A stretch of 64,000 nt of DNA, from contig CM050655.1 of the NCBI GenBank assembly GCA_027574665.1, positions 12,705,170-12,769,169 of the forward strand, written 5' to 3'. Below, one piece after another: positions 49,501-59,100 of the stretch. Below the pieces are notes generated by a model. The model searched no databases. It worked only from the letters and a program-made list of their open reading frames with translations, and was not told where the DNA came from. Origin of the DNA: Rhynochetos jubatus. Taxonomy: Eukaryota; Chordata; Aves; Eurypygiformes; Rhynochetidae. The first letter of the stretch is position 1, and each line of letters starts with the position of its first letter. Made by a program: the position numbers and the translations under genes.

Positions 49501-50040
49501 CTCAGTTATGGACCACAGTTGGCAGTTTAGAAGGAAAAAGAAGCTGGAGAAACAATCATAAAACACTTTCAGGAAACACAAGTTTGACAAAGAAAAGCTA
49601 TGTGGGCAGTCCAGGCTTCAGTGAAGTCAACCAGAGCTATACAAACATTTGCCAGGAGCACGTGAGTAGTATGTTATAAAAAAGAACGTGTATTATTTAA
49701 AAAAGAAAGAAAGGTAGCTACTATTTATGAATCTGATTTTAAAATTATTTGATACTTGAGAACGACTTTGACACACATTTGTGGCACTGTTTTACTCAGC
49801 TGGATCATTTGTGGAAGTCAAATCTAACCAATTTTGATTCAAAAATATAAGAGCGTTTTCCTTTCAAAAATATCTTGATTTGAAGACCGAGTAGTGCACG
49901 TTGCTCAAAGAATGTTTACCTGTAAGCAACGACATGTAAGGTGTAGCATTTGCATTTTACAAGACCATTTTCACTGTTATTCTTTTTGCAAAATATTTAC
50001 AGATTCACTTATCTCCTGGTAAAATTTTTTACGAGTTATA
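46558..50040. other. Unique noncoding DNA
   Basis: Open frames at 46604-46993 (plus, 129 codons), 47218-47505 and 49232-49561 (plus, 109 codons) show no domain, no conserved motif and no matching splice context, and I do not accept them as genes. A consensus octamer ATTTGCAT lies near 46590. Confidence 0.45.
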
Positions 50041-50177
50041 TTTCATGAGCGCCCCTAATACTTCACATGTGATTGGCTGGCTAGCAGTTTGCAACCAGAT
50101 ACCTAGACCTGCCCTTGTGAGTCACTGACTCAAGGACAGCTCCGTTCAGGCTGATGATTTATAGAAGTTAATGTAAG
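50041..50177 (+). promoter_or_regulatory. Promoter-like cluster of binding motifs
   Basis: Within 140 bp lie a palindromic E-box CACATGTG (50064-50071), an inverted CCAAT box ATTGGC (50072-50077) and a perfect palindrome of two AP-1 sites, TGAGTCACTGACTCA (50118-50132). A weak TATA-like TTTATAG follows near 50158. The cluster sits just upstream of a candidate first exon. Each motif alone is common; the grouping is the point. There is no CpG island, so any promoter here would be tissue-restricted. Confidence 0.3.
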
Positions 50178-50246
50178 ATGAGCTGTCTGACATTAATGGG
50201 ATTCCCCATAAATAGCTACTTCATCTCCAGTCAGAAAGCTCTGCAG
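50178..50246 (+). other. Candidate first coding exon, 23 codons
   Basis: ATG at 50178 (A at -3) opens a frame that runs 23 codons straight into the consensus donor CTGCAG|GTAAGT, in phase 0. An in-frame stop lies just upstream. The peptide starts M-S-C-L-T-L-M-G-F-P-I-N-S-Y-F and ends S-S-Q-K-A-L-Q. A second in-frame ATG is at 50196. A possible next exon begins after TTTTACAG at 50535 and stays open for 32 codons to a TAG, so the spliced pair would encode about 55 residues. No family is recognised. Confidence 0.27.
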
Positions 50247-53200
50247 GTAAGTCAAAAGCATAGTCAAATTCATCCTCCCAGTCTTAAAATCTAAAGAACC
50301 AAGTCAGACTGTCCATGATGTGGTGCTGAAAGCCCAGCACTGCAGTTAAATAAGCTTGCACTCTTCAATCCAACACCAATGCCTATCACTCTGCTCACAC
50401 TTCTTGTCTTGAACATCACCACATTTTCTCTGAAGGTATAAAATTTTCATAGTAATTTTTCCTCTGACTTGTTTTCTTTCTGCTTCTCATATGGGTCTAA
50501 CTCCTTCGCCAATGAAGCCAATGGGAATTTTACAGGTGACCTATGTTGAAGAAATACTGGCTTTAGGCCTATTGAGTTACAATTTCCACACAAGTAACAC
50601 TAGAGAGGTGGTTTTTTCACTTCACAAAAGATAGAGAGCTTTTAAGGAATATGTGTAAATGTATAATGTAACTAGCACAGAGACCAAAACCCTCAACAAA
50701 ATTAAATTAGTGACATTCAAGTTAGTATTAAGAGCAAAGCCATTTCATAAACAACAACAGACTCTTATTCAGAAAATGAATGGTATCTGAACACATACGG
50801 AACGATTACATATCTAGTACAACAATGAAAGATGGGCAATTAAAACCATCTTCAAATGGTTTCATTTAAAACATTAAAATCAAAGTCCCTTGTCCAGCAG
50901 AAGTTTCTGAAACCTCTACTCAGGTTCCTTAGGCATGCAAAAAACCCAAAGATCTCTCTTGCTTTAAACTGTATTTTGCTTGGTGCTGGTGGGGTTGATA
51001 CAAGACAAAAGGTTTGTGAGGATATGGAGTTGAAAGTATTACAAATGGATTTTTACTGAATACCATTTGATTGATAATAAGGGATTTGCTCACTATTTAC
51101 CACTGACATTTTGAGAAGTTGTTCTGTAATCCAAAATGATCTCCTACTGTACAGCATTCATTTCTAAGGTAGGATCCAGAGGGAAAAAAAGTAGGCGTTC
51201 AGCACAACATGACATTTTGATGTATTCTGAAGAGTTATTAAAGGACTTATCATCCAAAGCAGCAGGATAGATTAAAAACTACATGAGGACATTTTCATTA
51301 GAGATTGGCTGGTCTCAAAAAGTTCAGATGTTTTTATATGAAGCACAAGAGTTCAGAAACTCATCTGAAATTGTTTCATGGAATTCAATCCTTTGGGATT
51401 CATCAGATTTATTCCTAGAAAGGTCTGCTTTAGAGACTTCCCATTCTTTATATATCTTCTTGTATCAGGCATTTAACAAGTCAGAAAATGAAGATAAAAG
51501 CACACTTGCATGGATTTCCAGTAGTTTTGCATGAGGCAGGCACCAACAGAGCATTCTTTCAGCACTCAGTTCAAAACTAGTAAGTATCAGGAACTTAGGG
51601 GAGACTAGAAGTGGAGGCACAGAGCTTTGCTGAACTTCAGGAAAGTTCTGGTATTGTTACTTATAAAGCCAGAATGAACTCAGTTTGCTGGAAGTTTTTT
51701 TCCTTTGTTTAACTAAATTGTTTATCTGAGGTTTTCTTCTCTACTTTTTCTACAATAACTGTTCTGGCACAGTGGCTAAAGGAACGCTTCAAGCACACTT
51801 TAATGGTTCACTCAAGTGACAACAACCCACCCGCAAACACTAGACTGTTAAAAAAAAATCAGGAGAGAATCAAGCAGGGGAGGATATCTATATCTCTGTA
51901 AAGAAGCAGAAGATGCTGTACCTGGAAAACGGAGCAACAAGAAGAATCAAGTAGAAACACTGAACCAGTTCATACACTGAGTTGTGCTACAATTAGCTGG
52001 TTTATTGTCCCAGAAAACATAATCGATTTGATCCTTTTATAGCCTTATTATTACTACTGATGAGGAAGTCTCATAATGTGTGTCTACATAGATTGACAAG
52101 AACTGTCAGAACTTCTGTGCCTCAACATGAGCTCCAAATTTTTTATTTTGCATCTATATTGAATAATGCTTTTTTCCAATATAATGAACATACATTATAC
52201 ATATGGTTATGTAGAATATCTGAGACTTCTCAGTTTAACCAATTCTGTTGTGGTGTCAAAATGTGAATTTTGGAGCCTAGCTCTGGACATGCAACTTTTT
52301 TTTTTTTTTTTAAACACAGTATAATGTAATAATATGCTTACTCCCCTCAGGAAGTAAAAGAATATAAGAAAAACAATAATCAAGATGTTGATTTCACACC
52401 ACAAACTCACTGCCTCAAAGGAAAGATCTCCATCAAGGAAGTTAATAACACTGTCTACTAGCCTTCCTGAGACCGGACATCACTCAGATGCTAATATAAA
52501 TCCATTGGGTAGACAGATATCTATTGCAATATTTCTTCATTTTCCTGCTGTCAATAGTGACAAACTGTTATTCTTTGGTTAGAAATGAGCTGGTTTGTTG
52601 TTGGGTTTTTTCCTTATATAGCTCCCAACACCCCAGACGCCTTCTCGGTCATATCTGTAGCTCTTACAGAACTCAAAGCAACAGAGTTTTATCAGACATG
52701 CAACAACAGCAGTCACTGTAAAATACCAAGCTTAAAGAAACTCCAGCTGTCTAGGCTAAAATGAAGCCTTCAACAAATCCTCTAGTATCCCGCTGTGCTG
52801 GTTTTAGTGCTAAACCACAGCACATGCCAAATAGATTCAAAACCAAACAAACAAACATGAAACAACAAAAACACCTCTATACCTCCACTGCATACATATT
52901 AAAAACTGTAGTACTGCAAAAATGAAACATGGGCAAGAATTCCCAGCTGGCTTCTGTAAAATACTTTTCAGCCTCTTTCAGTAGCGCTTCTGCTCATATT
53001 CACACACATGATGAATTGCAGCATCTCTGCTGTAATTTAAGATTTGTTTTATTTTGATTTTAAAGCAAAAACTACTGAAAGATTAGATTCAGGAATGACA
53101 ATCTGAAAGAAACGTGTAACAATACAAGAACAGCTCTGAGAATTTATTGGTTGTAACAATAAATTAGTCAACTATGGTCCTTCTCCAAAGGGAGGGAAGT

Positions 53201-53307
53201 GTAGGAGAGGGGAGGAAAGGAAAAACAAAGGATCCCAGATGCTGAAAAATTAAAGAAAATTGAGCAAAATCCACACAAGTCGAGGGGAAGCCATCCTAAA
53301 ATTTTAG
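50247..53307. other. Unique noncoding DNA
   Basis: No confident gene or repeat apart from the small palindrome at 52794. A 16-T run lies at 52296-52311. The open frame at 51283-51534 (83 codons) has no recognisable features. Confidence 0.45.
52794..52824. repeat. Palindrome resembling fused LTR ends
   Basis: TGTGCTGGTTTTAG is followed after two bases by CTAAACCACAGCACA, giving imperfect 14-15 bp inverted arms. The left arm is identical to the first 14 bases of the solo LTR at 42297, and the right arm resembles the usual LTR 3' end. It may be the remnant of an LTR whose whole interior was lost, or a coincidental palindrome. Confidence 0.5.
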
Positions 53308-53361
53308 TACAACATGACTACCAAAGACCGCTAACACCTCCAATAATTCTATGATTCTACA
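53308..53361 (+). mobile_element. Possible very short CR1 tail
   Basis: TACAACATGACTACCAAAGA followed by CTCCAATAATTCTATGATTC resembles the last 50 bases of CR1, which have ACTACATGATCTTTAAGG and a TATGATTC terminus. It is short and diverged, so the call rests mainly on the terminal AATTCTATGATTCTA. Confidence 0.5.
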
Positions 53362-54124
53362 ATTCTTCCACCCTGAGTTAAAAGCAGCTTCCCTTCTTTC
53401 AGGTCATGAAGTGGCTCGTCAACCCAGTGTTGTGCTGTGCAGAATGAAGAATCTCCTGCCCTCATCATTTACCTGCTGCTTCTAATCAACTGAAGTTACA
53501 ATATCACATGTTTATATTTTATTTTCTCTGTTGGACTCCTTGGTTTGTTGAAAATTAAATTACCATGGAAAATACCCACACAATATCAAAAAGGCATAAA
53601 CATTTCATCTGAACTACTTAAGAAAACAGTAACTTCATTTAGACATTCTCTAGCTTGTTTTTCTGTAGTGAAATGATGCTTATTGACATTACTTTAGAAC
53701 AAGGAATCAAAACAAAATAATTCCATTGTGAAAAACAGGTAACGCTGTATTCTTGGTAGTTATTTAGAACATTCATTATTATGCACAAACTTTATTACAT
53801 TATTGAGCATTATTTCAGTATGTATTAAATGATCCCAGTTATTGCAAGTTTATAGACTGTACCAAAGTACAACAAAGCTACTTTCTACCACAACAATTCT
53901 ATTTTAGACATTTCTAAGTCATCCAACAATTTTCCCTCTTCTGTACCTGAAATTGTGTTTAGTGCTGTGTGGAGAAAGGTGTTAGTGATAGAATTTAAAT
54001 TTACAATTTCAGAGACAGATACACTGTATTTCACTGAATAGAAACAATATCCTTCCTGCATTCCAGCACTGTTATCTTGGCAATTCTGGGAAGCTAAGCT
54101 AAACACCAAAAAACTGCATCTTAC
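53362..54124. other. Unique noncoding DNA
   Basis: Nothing recognisable; one random 85-codon minus-strand open frame. Confidence 0.45.
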
Positions 54125-54155
54125 CTGCCAGTCTGCCTCCATCAGGCTAGTATCA
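54125..54155 (-). other. Candidate small exon with start codon, left of the CpG island
   Basis: On the minus strand a good acceptor (ACCCTCTTCTCCAG) and donor (TGGCAG|GTAAGA) enclose 31 nt. They include an ATG that opens M-E-A-D-W-Q up to the donor in phase 0. The CpG island lies about 0.7 kb upstream in this orientation, where a first exon would be expected. The start context is mediocre (C at -3). It could also be part of a longer first exon. Confidence 0.22.
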
Positions 54156-54829
54156 CTGGAGAAGAGGGTTCCTTCCCGTTGTCTTTGGAGGCAGTATGGC
54201 AGATTCCCTCCTTATGGTCTTCCCATTTCTATTGTCCAGCCACAAGCAGCACAACTATGTAAGCCCTCTTCAGCAGATGAACAGTCTTTAAACCAGGGTA
54301 GTTCCGTGTTCCCCCAAACACATATTTCCTGCCAGTTTCATCTTGTCTGTAAATTACCTGCAATGTTCAGCCTGAGAGGAATCAACTCACAGAAGAAGCT
54401 TCTATCAGGCCTGTGTTTTGGGGTCCTGGTTGGGATAGGACTCGGCAAATAGGAAGCTTTTGGCAGACAAAAACTGCTATAAAGTTTTCTGCAGTAAAGC
54501 TGTGCCCCGACAGCTCCATCCCGTGTCCTTCTCCACAGCAGCTGTAGCTGCCAACTCCTCCAGCCACCCCATCCCCACACAGGGACAAGACTGGGCTAGG
54601 GGACAGTGCCACCACCCAGCTGCCTCCCTGAGAGAGCAGGGCCAGGGAAGGAGGGGAAAAGAGAGAGCAGTCTGCCAAAGCAGGTGGCCATCAGCTCAGT
54701 TAACGTTATCCGACGCCAAAGAAACGTTGTATGGTTGATGTTTATCTCGATTCTTCTCACATTTTTTGTTTATTCTTAGAATGACTCAAAAATGAGACCT
54801 TTGAAGCCTGAAGTCCAACACAGTCCTTT

Positions 54830-55340
54830 CGGAAAGGCTGAAGCGAAGGGGCGTTTTGCGAGGAGTCGGGGCGGCTGTTGCGGAGTTGCCGGCCTGAGCG
54901 GGGATGGGGGCTTCCCGCGCTTTCCAGCTGAGGGAGCCGGCGGCCGCGCGCGGGCGGGGCGGGGCCGGGCCCCGCGGGGGCGGGGGCCGGGGCCGCGCAG
55001 GTGCGGCCGTCAGCCGCAAACAGCCCAGCTCCCAGAACCAAATTGTTCTACAGAATGCGGGGGAGACCGCGAGCTAGTGAAAGACTCGATCTGCGGGCAG
55101 GTTTCACTTTACGGAACTCTCCAGAACAACCGACTGTCCCACCCGGTCACGCCAAGGCCGCAGGCTGATGCTGCTCTCCTGGTTTAGGCGCTAAGCGCCT
55201 TCAGCCCATGAGCCCGTGTACAGCGCTGTGATGGCCTGTGGCCCGCTTGTCACCAGTGCCACCCGGCTGTGCCAGGTGAGCCCCGTGACAGCCGACGGGC
55301 AGCCTCAGCTCCAGCCGGGCATGGAATCGCGTGCAACGCG
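54830..55340. promoter_or_regulatory. CpG island, probable promoter
   Basis: About 500 bp are strongly G+C rich with dense CpG, in a region otherwise nearly free of CpG. They include GC boxes (GGGCGGGGC around 54952-54964), a NotI-type GCGGCCGC (54940-54947) and long G runs (54952-54992) that could form a G-quadruplex. In vertebrates this composition marks unmethylated promoters. Direction is unclear. On the plus strand a strong donor CCAG|GTGAGC sits at 55275, after an ATG (ATGGCCTG, about 55230) open to the donor. On the minus strand a possible exon lies at 54125-54155. A 131-codon open frame across the island (54792-55187) reflects its composition rather than a protein. Confidence 0.8.
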
Positions 55341-56036
55341 CAGCCCAAGCCTTGAGCTACAGTGTCAGGAAAGGGTTTGTATTTCTTCCTATTAAAGCTT
55401 GAGTGGAAGTAATTTTCTTTTGTCATATGCTTTTAGCCATCTACAGTAGCAAAAAATAATGCGAAATACCACATAATGAGTTCATACGGCTTAGAGGGCC
55501 ACAAAGAAATCACTTCTACAAGGGCATAAAATAGTTCAATTGCTTTGCCATCCAGATGGCTCCGTGACAATGCAAGAGCTGTCGGAGCTTCTCGAGATCC
55601 TTACGTTTCTTAATCTGTGATAGACAGAGACTGTCAGGATTGAAGCACGAACAGCCCAGTACTCGCTGCGTGCTGAGTTCACGGGCCAGACACCCGTACG
55701 TCACAGGCTGTACTGAGCTGGGTGCAGTGGCTGATGTTATCCCTGTAGTGCTGTGCGATTAGTCTCATAACACAGGCTCCTCCTCAGCTCATGACCTTGC
55801 TGTATTTCCCTGTGCACGGTTAATTACTGCATTACCTTGCAGATTATTAAACCACTTCAGATCCTCCCTGACTCCCCAGCTAGTATTGTAGGAGCTCATG
55901 TGTTCCCTGCTACATCTCTGTGGCATCTACCTTCACCATCAACCATCAGCTTCAAACCCCACGTTTTTCCATTGTCTCTCATAGCACACTGCTAACGTTA
56001 AACTAAGTTCATTAATGCATTTACTCTTTATTGCAG
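55341..56036. other. Unique sequence downstream of the CpG island
   Basis: No exon, RNA gene or repeat that I can support. It would be the first intron of a plus-strand transcript from the island, if one exists. Confidence 0.45.
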
Positions 56037-56146
56037 CTGATCGCAAGGATGCCACCATTGTGCAGAAACAAAGTTATCAGAGAAAAAAATATCTGAAAAA
56101 CCGTTATTCTTCCAGACTTTGAAAACTTCACTTGATATTGAAACAG
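56037..56146 (+). other. Candidate exon downstream of the CpG island, 110 nt
   Basis: A good acceptor (TTTACTCTTTATTGCAG) and donor (GAAACAG|GTAAAG) bound 110 nt, about 0.8 kb right of the island donor at 55275. All three frames contain a stop. The longest (about 27 codons, lysine- and arginine-rich, containing K-K-Y-L-K-N-R-Y-S-S-R-L before TGA) would need phase 1 from the preceding exon, and the island ATG gives phase 0. An exon of a noncoding RNA or a 5' untranslated exon fits better than a coding exon. Confidence 0.27.
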
Positions 56147-59100
56147 GTAAAGCAACATTAATTCAGTCTCAAGTAGAGCATTCTGTTCCATTAAAATTTC
56201 ATTGATTTGCTGCTGATACAAAATGAACCACCAAAGACATTGATAAAAAACCTTTATAAAGGGATATGGCAAGTGATCATCAATTACTGAAGTGTAACTT
56301 GAAATGAATTTTAGCACCATGGGCAGGTGCAGACACAGTATTACAAACAGAATATTAGCCAGCAGGCAGGTTTCTCCTTGGTTGTTGTGAATTTGGTTCA
56401 TTATTAATAGGTCTGGGGGAGGAGGAAAAAAAAGACCTCGTGCCTCTTAATTCATCTGCCGACCACGGCCCAAAGTAAAAGCATCCAAGCCTTTTCAAGT
56501 CACCTTGACTGTCTCCTTGCCAGACAGCAGAATATTTTTAGTCCATTGGATTTCGAATAACTTCCGAGAACAGATGGGTTAGCACTTCATGGCTGTGTGT
56601 GCGGTGCTGTAGAACAGAATGAGTAAAAAATGACCCAGCTGTGAAATCCTTATTCCCCACTTACTTCTCTTGACTTCAACAAACCGTCTAAATGTCTACT
56701 CACCAACAGTTAAAAGATGTCTGCAACAATTTCACAAAACCTCCCTCTTCTCCTTTGCAAACTGACTCTTATCTAGGGTGGGGAAGGGGAAGTGGTTTGT
56801 TCCTATCATGGAAATACTTCAAGGTTTCAAAAGTTTTCACACTCTTTCCTGACTTCACCTCTCCTCAAATAACCAGTGATCTTTGACAGAGGAGCTGATA
56901 GCCACACTGACCCGGAACTCTGGAAGAAGTCGATATTGCTAGTCCAGCTTAAGGGGAGCAACTGGAGTCCAAGCTATTCATTTTTGCTAAACAACAATGG
57001 CTATTCTGTGGGGTGATTCGCATTTGCACACAACTGGTTCACTGCAAATGTTTCCATGTGGTATTTGAATGTGTAGTTAGAACTTTGTATTTCTTCATCC
57101 GAGACCTTCATCCAGGAGATTTCTGTTGCGACTAGTCACAAGGACAACTCAGATAATTAGATACTTTTCCCTGCAAAAGTTCATAAATAGTCTTAGTCTT
57201 CCCCATAACCAGAGGGTTGATAGAATTAGCCTTTTCCAGAGAAACTGGAATAGCATACTTAATTTCCATTATTTATTATTCCATTTAAATTTCCATTATT
57301 TATTATTCCATTTAAATTAATTGGTTTTCAGTGCTCACACTTAGTAATGTATAAATGAAAATGATACTGTAAGGATCCAAGCATGTAACCCAAAACATAC
57401 AAAATTGTCAGCAATATACAGCAGTTCTTTTTTCTGAACTCACCCACCTTGCTAGCTTGATTTTTTTCCTGAAGAAAACATTAGCTGGGGTCTTATTTAG
57501 GCCTCATAAATTTATATTTTAGTTGTCGAATCAGATATTTAACAGGCTTGACATTTTGAAAAACTGTTCCCTGGGTATTTCCATTCTACCTTAAAAGGAA
57601 AGAAGCATTAATAGAGAGAATAGATACCTAATGAAATGTCAAAAACATTGAATATCTGTATTGACTTTGGAGGTTAATGCAGCACATTTTCTTTTAGGGC
57701 TGAATAAAAAATAGATTTGTGTGTGTGTGTTGAATTTGTGCATACTTTTCATATTTTCTGCAATTAAAAATGTCTCTAGATACTTTAGATCTTTTTTATT
57801 CTAACAAACTGAAACAATTTCATGAAGCTTTGCATTTTGAAAACAGACCGTTCCTCCATTAAAAAGTGTCAATGGAAGATTTTAGAGTAGCTCCATTTCT
57901 TTCGGGGGGAAAGTGAAAAGTGATTCTGACAGGCAGTTCTTATAAATAATTCTCATATTTATCAACTAAGGATTGCCACATGAACTCCAGTGGATGCTGT
58001 GGGGGCTCAGCATTGGAATTGGATGAACATGGAACAGTTTGCTCACCTGCACAGCTCTTTACTGGTTTGTTATTAAAAAATGTAGATAGGTTCCAATGGA
58101 GCACATAGCAGGCTGAAATTCAAAATTGATGAACTGGGGTGCTGTGAGTACAGCACACAAAAGGTAACACAATACCATCTAGCAGTCCAACCAGAACTGT
58201 ATGCATTTAGACATCGCTCCTGGAAATTTATTTTTTTTCTGGGATTCCCTAAGAAAAAGAAAGTGTTAATGGTAAAAATTATAATGAAACATATACCTTA
58301 ATACACCTTCCATGAAGTTCAATTTGAATGACTTACTAAAAATGTATTTCTCATTAGCATCACACTATCAGAAGCAAGATGAGTTTCAGAACCAAGAACA
58401 AATACAAGTGCAACAGGCTGTCTTACTAATTGTAAAGCAGTGTTCAGTGTACAGCTCTCTGAAATGATTTGCTGTAATATTTAAGTCCATTATTAAACTT
58501 AAACTCCTAGATAAGAAGACATTTTCTTGTTGACAATATTGACAACACTTCCTACAGGAGAGGAGTGTAACCGGGGATAGCTTTATTCCTTGCTGACTTT
58601 TTAAGTGCTATACAAATTACACTGAGAAGTTCGTTATGCTTTATGAAGTAAGCAGTGTTTAGCTTCTACATTCTCATATCATGTTAGTGATGTATAATAC
58701 ATTTTAAAATTCTCTGCCCCAAATATCATGCAATAATGCACATTAACTCTTGTTTTAGACAGGGATTTCTGATTTTCCTTTCAGGCAATCCATGTTCTAT
58801 GAATTTGTGGAATAGGAAGCGCAATAAGATCAGCTGTGCCTCACATACATTGACCGTTGATGACAACTGTATAATTAAAAGAATTATTTTCTGCCAAACA
58901 AGAATTTGAAGTCACTCCTAGCTCTACACGCCTATACACAAAACATCTTTACCATGTTCTTGATCTACAGCAGCCTGTACCATTCCTGGGACACTGTAAC
59001 GTTACTCATTCAACCCCATTTGGGCCCCTTTCACACTCAGATGAACACCTTCCTGCTGCTGTTCTGTAAGGGAAAAGTGGTGACGATAGGTCTCAGCCCT

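Noticed and set aside
54792..55187. 131-codon open frame across the CpG island
   Set aside because: Stop codons are rare in GC-rich DNA, and the arginine-, glycine- and alanine-rich product reflects base composition.
56021..56401. 126-codon minus-strand open frame
   Set aside because: Hydrophobic but patternless. It overlaps a plus-strand exon-like segment with better signals.
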